Origin: Aeromonas sobria
Lineage (GTDB): Bacteria > Pseudomonadota > Gammaproteobacteria > Enterobacterales > Aeromonadaceae
Length of the DNA stretch: 64,000 nucleotides
Assembly (NCBI RefSeq): GCF_000820145.1
Contig: NZ_CDBW01000045.1
Span: forward strand, 149,884-213,883
Reading direction: 5' to 3'
Shown: positions 42,065 through 49,629 of the stretch, one piece after another
Numbering within the stretch: position 1 is the first letter of the stretch
How the letters are laid out: every line of letters starts with the position of its first letter
The notes under the pieces: generated by a model
The model's input: only the letters and a program-made list of their open reading frames with translations
What the model was told of the DNA's origin: nothing
The model's database searches: none
Program-made: the position numbers and the translations under genes

Positions 42065-42520
42065 TCAGCCGTGAACCGGGTCATGCTCGTCGTGGCTGTG
42101 ATGCTCGTGATGGGCCGGGGCGCCAGATTCCAGCGTCTCGAGGATGGCGCAGTGTTCGGCCGAGCGAGGGCCGCCGCAGCAGATGTTGGAGAGCTGGCGC
42201 AGGTTGTCGCGAAAGCGGGTCAGTTCGATGATCTTCTGCTCCACCTGGGCCAGCTTGGTGTCGGCCACCGCTTTCACCTCCTGACAGGTCACCCTGGCTT
42301 TGTTGGTATCAAGATCGAGCAGTTCGCCGATGTCGGCCAGCGAGAAACCCACCGACTTGGCGCGAATGATGAACTCCAGCCGCCGCCTGTCCTGTTCGCT
42401 GTAGAGGCGGTAGCCGGATTGGTTGCGGATCCCTGGTGAGATAAGCCCGTTCTTCTCGTAAAAACGCAGGGTATCTGCTTTGACCCCGCACGCCTTGGCC
42501 AGTTCACCGATCCGATACAT
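42065..42520 (-). CDS. zntR: MerR family Zn(II)-responsive regulator ZntR
   Basis: Activator that twists the promoter of a zinc exporter gene (zntA in E. coli). The 151-residue product begins MYRIGELAKACGVKADTLRFYEKNGLISPG, the MerR winged helix, and has the metal site Cys residues TCQE near 78 and ICCGGPRSAEHC near 112-123, as in ZntR. Unlike E. coli ZntR, it ends in a His/Asp-rich tail HHEHHSHDEHD, likely extra Zn binding. Its target promoter is not in the window. It stands alone, divergent from purH across 435 bases. Confidence 0.88.
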   Translation of the reverse strand: MYRIGELAKACGVKADTLRFYEKNGLISPGIRNQSGYRLYSEQDRRRLEFIIRAKSVGFSLADIGELLDLDTNKARVTCQEVKAVADTKLAQVEQKIIELTRFRDNLRQLSNICCGGPRSAEHCAILETLESGAPAHHEHHSHDEHDPVHG

Positions 42521-42570
42521 GCTCTCTCTCCCCTTGGATATAGCCGCAACAAAAACCGGAATCTACTATC

Positions 42571-42641
42571 GCCCCTTTGCCAATGGATTGCCAGCCAAGG
42601 GCATAAAAGGGGCAGATAAACGTCTCCTTTCTGCCCTTTTT
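42571..42641 (+). promoter_or_regulatory. Candidate attenuator: competing hairpins upstream of purH
   Basis: Segment 1 GCCCCTTT (42571-42578), segment 2 AAAAGGGGCAG (42605-42615) and segment 3 CTGCCCTTTTT (42631-42641). Segment 2 can pair with 1 (8 bp) or with 3 (11 bp, one GU), the latter ending in a T-tract. No gene on the plus strand feeds this terminator, so either a small transcript starts near 42530 or a longer purH mRNA is attenuated here. Confidence 0.45.
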
Positions 42642-42662
42642 CCCATAAAACACTGAAAGTAC

Positions 42663-42695
42663 AAACGTTTCGAGGAAATCAAGTGGAAAACGTTT
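42663..42695. promoter_or_regulatory. Two AAACGTTT cores, possible PurR sites
   Basis: AAACGTTT occurs at 42663-42670 and 42688-42695, 25 bases apart. It is the core of the PurR operator (ACGCAAACGTTTTCGT), but the flanking bases match poorly, about 9 of 16 in each. Confidence 0.35.
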
Positions 42696-42837
42696 AACGC
42701 CGCGCCAAATAAGGGTTTGCAGTTTTAAAAAATCCACCACAGGTCACATTTTTTGTGTAGAATACGCGCCCATAACAGAGCGCTGCGTCAAGCGGGCATT
42801 TCTTAAAACACCTTTGCCTTTGAACGACTATTCGGGT

Positions 42838-42884
42838 GAGAGTGGTTTGCGAAATCCCCCACTTCCATTTATTTGGGGACTCTC
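42838..42884 (+). other. Structured hairpin in the purH leader
   Basis: Outer stem GAGAGT/ACTCTC and inner stem CCCCA/TGGGG, in the untranslated region 72-118 bases before purH. No T-tract. It could bear on mRNA folding; no riboswitch family recognised. Confidence 0.4.
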
Positions 42885-42955
42885 TGTGTTTGGTGCGACC
42901 CAAGTGCGCTTGCCTCCCATGGAACGGTCCCCGTTATGTTGAGGACGATAGTGTG

Positions 42956-44548
42956 ATGGAACAAGCTCGACCCATTCGCCGTGCACTGCTGAGTGTGTCT
43001 GACAAAACTGGCATTCTGGAATTTGCCAAGGCACTCAACGAGCGTGGTGTTGCCCTGCTCTCCACGGGTGGTACCGCCAAGCTGCTTGGCGAGGCGGGTC
43101 TGCCGGTGACCGAGGTCTCCGACTACACGGGTTTCCCTGAAATGATGGATGGCCGGGTCAAGACCCTGCATCCCAAGGTTCATGGCGGCATCCTCGGCCG
43201 TCGGGATCAGGATGATGCCATCATGGCCCAGCACGCTATCTCCCCCATCGACATGGTTGTCGTCAACCTCTACCCCTTCGCCGCGACAGTGGCCAAAGCG
43301 GGCTGCACCCTGGCTGATGCGGTCGAGAACATCGACATCGGCGGCCCGACCATGGTGCGCTCTGCGGCTAAAAACCACAAAGATGTCGCCATCGTCGTCA
43401 ATGCTGCCGACTACGATCGGGTTATTCGTGAAATGGATGCCGACGGCAACAGCCTGAAGCTGGCGACCCGTTTCGATCTGGCCATCGCTGCTTTCGAGCA
43501 CACCGCCGCCTATGACGGCATGATCGCCAACTACTTCGGCACCATGGTACCTAGCTATGGCGACAACAAGGAGGGTGACGAGGAGTCCCGCTTCCCACGC
43601 ACCTTCAACAGCCAGTTCATCAAGAAGCAGGACATGCGTTACGGCGAAAACAGCCATCAGGCTGCCGCCTTCTACGCCGAAGAGCATGCCGCGCCGGGTT
43701 CTGTCTCCAGCGCCACCCAGTTGCAGGGCAAGGCGCTCTCCTACAACAACATCGCCGATACCGACGCGGCGCTGGAGTGTGTGAAGGAGTTCAGCGAACC
43801 GGCCTGCGTCATCGTCAAGCATGCCAACCCCTGCGGTGTGGCCATCGGTGACGACCTGCTGAGTGCCTACGATCGCGCCTACCAGACCGACCCCACCTCT
43901 GCCTTTGGTGGCATCATCGCCTTCAACCGTGAGCTGGATGGCGCCACTGCGGCAGCCATCGTTGCCCGCCAGTTTGTCGAAGTGATCATCGCCCCGACGG
44001 TGAGTCAGGAGGCCCGCGACGCGGTCGCCGCCAAGCAGAACGTGCGTCTGCTGGAGTGCGGTCAGTGGACGGCTCCAGCGCAAGGCTTTGACCTCAAGCG
44101 CGTCAACGGCGGCCTGCTGGTACAGGAGCGGGATCTCGGCATGGTGACCTTGGGTGACCTGACCGTGGTCAGCAAGCGCCAGCCGACCGAGGCCGAGCTG
44201 CAAGATCTGCTGTTCTGCTGGAAAGTGGCCAAGTTCGTCAAATCCAATGCCATTGTCTACGCCAAAGATGGCCAGACCATCGGCGTTGGCGCCGGCCAGA
44301 TGAGCCGCGTCTACTCCGCCAAAATCGCCGGTATCAAGGCGGCGGATGAAGGGCTGATTGTGGCGGGCTCCGTGATGGCGTCCGATGCCTTCTTCCCGTT
44401 CCGCGACGGTATCGATGCTGCCGCGCAGGCCGGTATCTCCTGCGTGATCCAGCCGGGTGGCTCGATGCGCGATCAGGAGGTGATCGACGCCGCCAACGAG
44501 CACGGCATGTGCATGGTGTTCACCAACATGCGCCATTTCCGTCATTGA
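42956..44548 (+). CDS. purH: Bifunctional AICAR formyltransferase / IMP cyclohydrolase
   Basis: Catalyses the last two steps of IMP synthesis. The 530-residue product matches E. coli PurH (529). N-terminal MGS-like cyclohydrolase domain: RRALLSVSDKTGILEFAKAL, LLSTGGTAKLL, MMDGRVKTLHPKVHGGILGRR. C-terminal transformylase: KHANPCGVAIG, TDPTSAFGGIIAFNREL, and SDAFFPFRDGID with the catalytic Lys/His region. Start at ATG 42956 after GAGGACGATAGTGTG. The leader is long and structured. purD follows after 114 bases, the usual purHD operon. Confidence 0.97.
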   Translation: MEQARPIRRALLSVSDKTGILEFAKALNERGVALLSTGGTAKLLGEAGLPVTEVSDYTGFPEMMDGRVKTLHPKVHGGILGRRDQDDAIMAQHAISPIDMVVVNLYPFAATVAKAGCTLADAVENIDIGGPTMVRSAAKNHKDVAIVVNAADYDRVIREMDADGNSLKLATRFDLAIAAFEHTAAYDGMIANYFGTMVPSYGDNKEGDEESRFPRTFNSQFIKKQDMRYGENSHQAAAFYAEEHAAPGSVSSATQLQGKALSYNNIADTDAALECVKEFSEPACVIVKHANPCGVAIGDDLLSAYDRAYQTDPTSAFGGIIAFNRELDGATAAAIVARQFVEVIIAPTVSQEARDAVAAKQNVRLLECGQWTAPAQGFDLKRVNGGLLVQERDLGMVTLGDLTVVSKRQPTEAELQDLLFCWKVAKFVKSNAIVYAKDGQTIGVGAGQMSRVYSAKIAGIKAADEGLIVAGSVMASDAFFPFRDGIDAAAQAGISCVIQPGGSMRDQEVIDAANEHGMCMVFTNMRHFRH

Positions 44549-44662
44549 TGGGTCAGGGGCTGCCGATGGCGGCCCTTTTGTTGTCTCTTTTCAACTGACT
44601 ATTGCCACTGGCTGACGGCCCGAGAGGCCGCCTGGTGACCACAAATAGAAGCGAGCGATACG

Positions 44663-45949
44663 ATGAAAGTACTGATCATTGGCAACGGTGGCCGCGAACA
44701 CGCCCTGGCCTGGAAGGCCAAACACTCCCCACTGGTACGCCACGTCTTCGTGGCACCGGGCAATGCGGGTACCCAGCTTGAGCCGGGTGTCGAGAACGTT
44801 GCCATCGAGGCGACCGATATCGAAGGGCTGCTGGCCTTTGCCAAAGAGAAGCGCATTGGCCTCACCATCGTCGGGCCGGAAGCACCGCTAGTCAAAGGGG
44901 TGGTAGATGCCTTCCGCGCCGCCGGTCAGCCCATCTTCGGCCCGACCGCTGCCGCCGCCCAGCTGGAAGGCTCCAAGGCCTTCACCAAGGACTTCCTGGC
45001 CCGTCACGCTATTCCGACTGCCGACTACCAGAACTTCACCGAGGTGGAGCCTGCGCTTGCCTATCTGCGCGAGAAGGGCGCCCCCATCGTCATCAAGGCC
45101 GATGGTCTGGCGGCGGGCAAGGGGGTGATTGTCGCCATGACCTTGCAGGAAGCAGAAGATGCTGTGCGCGACATGCTCTCCGGCAATGCGTTTGGTGAAG
45201 CGGGCTCCCGAGTGGTGATAGAAGAGTTTCTGGACGGCGAAGAGGCGAGCTTCATCGTCATGGTGGACGGCGAGCACGTGCTGCCGATGGCGACCAGTCA
45301 GGATCACAAGCGGGTTGGCGACGGCGATACCGGCCTCAACACCGGTGGCATGGGGGCTTACTCGCCAGCACCGGTAGTGACTGCCGACGTGCATAAAAAG
45401 GTGATGGAGCAGGTGATCATGCCGACCGTGCGCGGCATGGCGGCCGAAGGTAACGTCTACACCGGCTTCCTCTACGCCGGTCTGATGATCGACGGCGCAG
45501 GCAACCCCAAGGTGATCGAGTTCAACTGCCGCTTCGGCGATCCCGAGACCCAGCCCATCATGCTGCGGATGCAGTCCGATCTGGTGGAACTCTGCCTGGC
45601 CGCTTGCGAGGGCAAGCTGGATCAGAAAGAGGCCATCTATGATCCCCGTGCCGCCATCGGCGTGGTGCTGGCGGCGGGGGGTTATCCCGGCGATTACAGC
45701 ACCAATCACCCCATCAGCGGCTTGCCGGTGGATGAGGTGGCTGGCGAGAAGGTGTTCCATGCCGGTACCCGGCTGGAGGGCGATACCAGCCTGACCCAGG
45801 GTGGCCGCGTGCTGTGCGCTACCGCCCTCGGCCACACAGTTGCAGAAGCCCAGCAGCGTGCCTATCAGCTCGCTGGTCGTATCAAGTGGGATGGCGTCTT
45901 CTACCGCAAGGATATCGGCTGGCGCGCCATTGCTCGCGAACAGGAGTAA
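44663..45949 (+). CDS. purD: Phosphoribosylamine-glycine ligase
   Basis: ATP-grasp enzyme of the second step of purine synthesis, making GAR from phosphoribosylamine and glycine. The 428-residue product (E. coli 429) begins MKVLIIGNGGREHALAWK, with IVGPEAPLVKGVVDAF, GAPIVIKADGLAAGKGVIVA (ATP-grasp), SQDHKRVGDGDTGLNTGGMGAYSPAPV, and EFNCRFGDPETQ as metal/ATP-binding signatures. It completes the purHD operon and is closed by a strong terminator. Confidence 0.97.
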   Translation: MKVLIIGNGGREHALAWKAKHSPLVRHVFVAPGNAGTQLEPGVENVAIEATDIEGLLAFAKEKRIGLTIVGPEAPLVKGVVDAFRAAGQPIFGPTAAAAQLEGSKAFTKDFLARHAIPTADYQNFTEVEPALAYLREKGAPIVIKADGLAAGKGVIVAMTLQEAEDAVRDMLSGNAFGEAGSRVVIEEFLDGEEASFIVMVDGEHVLPMATSQDHKRVGDGDTGLNTGGMGAYSPAPVVTADVHKKVMEQVIMPTVRGMAAEGNVYTGFLYAGLMIDGAGNPKVIEFNCRFGDPETQPIMLRMQSDLVELCLAACEGKLDQKEAIYDPRAAIGVVLAAGGYPGDYSTNHPISGLPVDEVAGEKVFHAGTRLEGDTSLTQGGRVLCATALGHTVAEAQQRAYQLAGRIKWDGVFYRKDIGWRAIAREQE

Positions 45950-45979
45950 CTGACGCAAGCCATTGGCCAGCTGATCCAG

Positions 45980-46004
45980 ACCCCGCTACGGCGGGGTTTT
46001 TTGT
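45980..46004 (+). terminator. Rho-independent terminator of purHD
   Basis: ACCCCGC-TAC-GGCGGGG-like stem (ACCCCGCTACGGCGGGGT) followed by TTTTTTG. Confidence 0.92.
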
Positions 46005-46228
46005 CTCCGTCAGTCGGCATCAACCATCATCTTGCCGTGCATCACCGGCGTTCAATCAGTTACCAAGTGCAAACAAACGAGGCATACCTGTCACTATTTG
46101 CCACAAAAAACAGCATCTTTCACAAACTCTTCACTATGAGTCATGGCATTATGCTGTTGATGAATTGCTGTCTGGATTCATTAGTACCCCTAACAATTCG
46201 AGCATGTCGTTATAAATAAGGAAATCCC

Positions 46229-46603
46229 ATGTTGAAAACCGTTCGCCCCCTGCTGCTGCCCCTGATGTTTGGCCTGATGACCCTGCCTGCCGTGGCGGGA
46301 GATCTGGAGCAGCCGATGAAGAAGATTGGCTTCAACTACAAGCAGGCCGTCAAGGCTGATGATGCTGCCACCATGGAGAAGCACATCAACGAGATGAAGG
46401 CCCAGCTGGACGTAGCCAAACAGAAGAACATGCCGGCTGCCAAGAAAGAGAAGTTCCTTGAAGGGATGAACGAGGTACAGACCGAGCTGGACGCCAGCCT
46501 GGCCGCACTCAAGGCGGGTGATGAGGCTAAGGCGCGCGAACATTTGGCCAAGGTCAACGACCTGAAGAAGGAGTACCACAAATATGCCAAGCAGAAAGGG
46601 TGA
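46229..46603 (+). CDS. Periplasmic cytochrome b562 family protein
   Basis: A 124-residue protein, signal peptide MLKTVRPLLLPLMFGLMTLPAVAG, cleaved near AVA-GD. The mature part keeps both heme ligands of the four-helix bundle b562: Met in DLEQPMKKI near the new N-terminus (Met7 in E. coli) and His in LKKEYHKYAKQKG near the end (His102). Identity to E. coli CybC is otherwise low, and the helices are Lys/Glu-rich. It overlaps the next gene, a membrane cytochrome b561-like protein, by 20 bases. The 215-base stretch before it holds no other gene. Electron shuttling is inferred. Confidence 0.85.
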   Translation: MLKTVRPLLLPLMFGLMTLPAVAGDLEQPMKKIGFNYKQAVKADDAATMEKHINEMKAQLDVAKQKNMPAAKKEKFLEGMNEVQTELDASLAALKAGDEAKAREHLAKVNDLKKEYHKYAKQKG

Positions 46604-47138
46604 GCCTTTTCGCTGGGATGCGCTGGTTCGCCTGACCCACTGGGGGGTGGCTGCAGTCTGCATCGGCAACCTCTGGGTTAACGAAGCGGGGGAGCAGTGG
46701 CACGAGTGGCTGGGTTACGGTGCCATTGCCCTGATCACCCTGCGGCTGTTGTGGGGCCTGACCTTTGCCAGCGGCCATGCCCGTCTGGGCGCCCTCATTC
46801 CCGGTGGCGATGATTTTCGCCAGCAGGCGCGTGAGATGCGTGAGCGGCAGCCTCCGGCTCCGGGTCATCACGGCAGCGGCAAGCTGGCTGTGTGGGCGCT
46901 CTGGCTGGTGGTGCTGGCCACCGCTGGCAGCGGCTGGTTTCAAAATACCGAGATGGGTTTTGAACTGGGGGCTGACGAGTGGCATGAGTGGTGTGTATTG
47001 GTGTTGCAGGGGCTGATTGGCCTGCACCTGCTGGCCATTGTGTTCACCTCCTGGCGTCAGCGCAGCAATCTGGTCACCCGGATGCTGCCTGCCATCGGGC
47101 GTCGCTCATCCATCCAGAGCAGCAACGAGCAGACCTGA
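46584..47138 (+). CDS. Cytochrome b561-type membrane protein
   Basis: A 184-residue integral membrane protein of the prokaryotic b561/Ni-Fe hydrogenase b-type group. It starts FRWDALVRLTHWGVAAVC with heme-ligand His in helix 1, then EQWHEWLGYGAIALITLRLLWG, WALWLVVLATAGSGW, and DEWHEWCVLVLQGLIGLHLLAIVF with further His ligands in helices 2 and 4. Start ATG 46584 lies inside the b562 gene, after AAGGAG. The pair likely passes electrons between quinol, the membrane b heme and periplasmic b562. Confidence 0.87.
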   Translation: MPSRKGEPFRWDALVRLTHWGVAAVCIGNLWVNEAGEQWHEWLGYGAIALITLRLLWGLTFASGHARLGALIPGGDDFRQQAREMRERQPPAPGHHGSGKLAVWALWLVVLATAGSGWFQNTEMGFELGADEWHEWCVLVLQGLIGLHLLAIVFTSWRQRSNLVTRMLPAIGRRSSIQSSNEQT

Positions 47139-47199
47139 GGCTCAGCATTAGGCTCCTTGCGATCCCTCTGATTGAGGCGCCTGATCCGGACCCTGCCCA

Positions 47200-47224
47200 G
47201 ACCCGCCAATGGCGGGTCTTTTCT
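47200..47224 (+). terminator. Rho-independent terminator after cytochrome pair
   Basis: GACCCGCCA-AT-GGCGGGTC followed by TTTTCT, 61 bases after the stop. Confidence 0.85.
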
Positions 47225-47263
47225 ATGGTGTCATCAATGGCAATTGCCCGGATGGCAGATGTA

Positions 47264-47292
47264 AAAAGGCCGCTCATGATGAGCGGCCTTTT
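47264..47292. terminator. Terminator of tRNA-Ile (minus strand)
   Basis: AAAAGGCCGCTC-ATGAT-GAGCGGCCTTTT. On the minus strand it follows the tRNA by about seven bases and runs into TTTTTAC. Confidence 0.88.
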
Positions 47293-47298
47293 CTAATT

Positions 47299-47375
47299 TG
47301 GTGGCCCCTGGCGGACTTGAACCGACGACCAATCGATTATGAGTCGACTGCTCTGACCAACTGAGCTAAGGGGCC
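47299..47375 (-). tRNA. tRNA-Ile2 (anticodon CAU, lysidine-modified)
   Basis: A 77-base tRNA on the minus strand, 5' GGCCCCTTAGCTCAG, anticodon loop ACTCATAAT, T-arm GGTTCAAGTCC, and encoded CCA. The acceptor stem GGCCCCT/AGGGGCC is perfect. The CAU anticodon with this body is the Ile2 type rather than Met: it closely resembles E. coli ileX, which also sits near rpoD. TilS would convert the C to lysidine so that it reads AUA. Confidence 0.95.
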
Positions 47376-47398
47376 AAATTGTGCGTTTAGCGGCGAGG

Positions 47399-47427
47399 AT
47401 TATAGGGTAAGAGGAAAGGGCAGTCTA
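47399..47427 (-). promoter_or_regulatory. Promoter of tRNA-Ile2
   Basis: On the minus strand TAGACT, 17 bases, TATAAT (-10 at 47404-47399), then a GC-rich CCTCGCCGC discriminator, ending about 23 bases before the mature tRNA. Confidence 0.7.
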
Positions 47428-47502
47428 TAGGCAGATCAACCACTTGGCGACTAAATAAGCAGTTGGATACAAGGTGTTGAACCGGTAGAGGAGCTGATAG
47501 CG

Positions 47503-47533
47503 GATAAAATAAAGCCCCGCATGGCGGGGCTTT
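47503..47533 (-). terminator. Rho-independent terminator of rpoD
   Basis: On the minus strand AAAGCCCCGCC-ATGCGGGGCTTT (stem 9-10 bp) followed by ATTTTATCC, 18 bases after the rpoD stop. Confidence 0.85.
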
Positions 47534-47550
47534 GACAGGGCAGGTCAGGA

Positions 47551-49407
47551 CTATTCGTCCAGGAAGCTGCGCAGCACTTCCGAGCGGCTCGGGTGGCGCA
47601 GTTTACGCAGTGCCTTGGCTTCAATCTGACGAATACGCTCACGGGTGACATCGAACTGCTTGCCCACTTCCTCAAGGGTGTGGTCAGTGTTCATGTCGAT
47701 ACCAAAGCGCATCCGCAGTACCTTGGCCTCACGGGCAGTAAGACCTGCCAGTACGTCGCGAGTGGCGTTACGCAGGCTTTCGCTGGTCGCCGCATCCGCT
47801 GGCAGAGCAAGAGTGGTATCTTCGATGAAGTCACCCAAGTGGGAATCTTCATCATCACCGATCGGCGTCTCCATGGAGATGGGCTCCTTGGCGATTTTCA
47901 GAACCTTGCGGATCTTGTCTTCCGGCATACCCATGCGCATAGCCAGCTCTTCCGGGTTCGGTTCACGACCCATCTCCTGCAGCATCTGACGGGAGATACG
48001 GTTGAGCTTGTTGATGGTCTCGATCATGTGTACCGGGATACGGATGGTACGAGCCTGATCCGCGATGGAGCGGGTAATGGCCTGACGGATCCACCAGGTG
48101 GCATAGGTCGAGAACTTGTAGCCACGACGGTATTCAAACTTGTCTACCGCCTTCATCAGACCGATGTTGCCCTCCTGGATCAGATCCAGGAACTGCAGAC
48201 CACGGTTGGTGTACTTCTTGGCGATAGAGATAACCAGACGCAAGTTGGCTTCAACCATCTCTTTCTTCGCTCGGCGGGCTTTTGCCTCACCGATGCTCAT
48301 GCGACGGTTGATATCCTTGATCTGGGCAATCGACAGACCGGTCTCTTCTTCGATCTGCTGCAGTTTGCCGATGGCGCGCAGCACGTCTTCAGCCATCTCG
48401 ACCAGACGGGGAGACCAGGCTTTACCAGCCTGCTTCTGGTACTCAAACCAGGCACTATCACACTCGTTGTTAGTGAAGGCAGCGACGAAGGTTTTCTTCG
48501 GCATCTTGGCCTGCTCAACGCAGAGTTTCAGGATGATACGTTCCTGCACGCGGACGCGCTCCATCATTTCGCGCATGTTGTTGACCAAGCGATCGAACTG
48601 CTTGGGCATCAGGCGGAATTGACGGAATACATCGGCCAGCTGAGCGATGGCAGCCTGGGTATCTTCGTGCGCACGGCCATTCTTCTGAATGGAGAGGCGG
48701 GTTACCTCATACTGGGCGCGCAGCTCGCCAAACTTCTCGCGAGCGACTTCCGGATCCGGGCCACTGTCACCTTCATCATCCGAGTTGTCGCCATCCTCGT
48801 CTTCATCTTCGTCCTCTTCCTCGTCCTCATCAGCCAGATCATCTTCGCTGAGTTCAGAGCCGATATGGGTGGCAGTAGGCGCCACATCTTCGGTTTCGTT
48901 AGGATCGATAAAGCCTGAGATGATGTCAGAGAGACGCAACTGCTCGGCTTCGTACTTGTCGTACTGTTCGAGCAGATAGGTAATTGCTTCAGGGTACTCT
49001 GCAACAGAGCTTTGTACCTGATTGATACCGTCTTCGATCCGTTTGGCGATGTCGATTTCGCCTTCACGGGTCAGCAGTTCGACGGTACCCATTTCCCGCA
49101 TATACATGCGGACGGGATCGGTCGTACGACCAATCTCAGATTCAACAGATGCCAGTGCCTGGGCCGCTGCTTCGGCAGCGTCCTCATCGGCGGTACCACC
49201 TTCAGCCATGATAAGGTCATCGGCATCCGGAGCGTTTTCAACCACTTGAATGCCCATATCGTTGATCATCTGGATGATGTCTTCGATCTGGTCTGAATCG
49301 ACAATGTCTTGCGGGAGGTGATCGTTCACCTCGGCATAGGTCAGGTAGCCCTGTTCTTTACCTTTGGCAACGAGGAGTTTAAGCTGAGACTGCGGGGTTT
49401 GCTCCAT
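47551..49407 (-). CDS. rpoD: RNA polymerase sigma factor RpoD (sigma-70)
   Basis: Primary sigma factor. The 618-residue product (E. coli 613) begins MEQTPQSQLKLLVAKGKEQGYLTYAEVNDHLP (region 1.1), has a long acidic non-conserved insert (runs of Glu/Asp at about 185-212), then IGRTTDPVRMYMREMGTVELL (1.2), region 2 GNIGLMKAVDKFEYRRGYKFSTYATWWIRQAI, region 3, and 4.2 TLEEVGKQFDVTRERIRQIEAKALRKLRHP. Start ATG 49405-49407 fits E. coli; ATG 49416 is three codons up. It lies 222 bases after dnaG, with its own likely promoter. Confidence 0.97.
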   Translation of the reverse strand: MEQTPQSQLKLLVAKGKEQGYLTYAEVNDHLPQDIVDSDQIEDIIQMINDMGIQVVENAPDADDLIMAEGGTADEDAAEAAAQALASVESEIGRTTDPVRMYMREMGTVELLTREGEIDIAKRIEDGINQVQSSVAEYPEAITYLLEQYDKYEAEQLRLSDIISGFIDPNETEDVAPTATHIGSELSEDDLADEDEEEDEDEDEDGDNSDDEGDSGPDPEVAREKFGELRAQYEVTRLSIQKNGRAHEDTQAAIAQLADVFRQFRLMPKQFDRLVNNMREMMERVRVQERIILKLCVEQAKMPKKTFVAAFTNNECDSAWFEYQKQAGKAWSPRLVEMAEDVLRAIGKLQQIEEETGLSIAQIKDINRRMSIGEAKARRAKKEMVEANLRLVISIAKKYTNRGLQFLDLIQEGNIGLMKAVDKFEYRRGYKFSTYATWWIRQAITRSIADQARTIRIPVHMIETINKLNRISRQMLQEMGREPNPEELAMRMGMPEDKIRKVLKIAKEPISMETPIGDDEDSHLGDFIEDTTLALPADAATSESLRNATRDVLAGLTAREAKVLRMRFGIDMNTDHTLEEVGKQFDVTRERIRQIEAKALRKLRHPSRSEVLRSFLDE

Positions 49408-49485
49408 AGAACTCATCCGGTTGGTGATGCTAGGTTACGCGTACGGTGTACTGCTGCGCAAATAGCCAATTCTAATAGAAAACCG

Positions 49486-49504
49486 CCAGACATGCTATGT
49501 CTGG
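49486..49504. promoter_or_regulatory. Palindrome upstream of rpoD
   Basis: CCAGACAT-GCT-ATGTCTGG, perfect 8-bp arms, 79 bases before rpoD. On the minus strand it is followed by GCGGTTTTC and then TAGAAT, so it could be a weak terminator after dnaG, or an operator near an rpoD promoter. Confidence 0.5.
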
Positions 49505-49629
49505 TTGCGGCGTCGGTCGTGAGAAACCCCTGCCCGCAGTATTGTCGGGGCCAGGCGGTTATAAAAATTTTGCTTTTCATCCCGTCGTTTCGGGCAACGT
49601 TATCCATATTGGGGCTAACCACTCAAATA

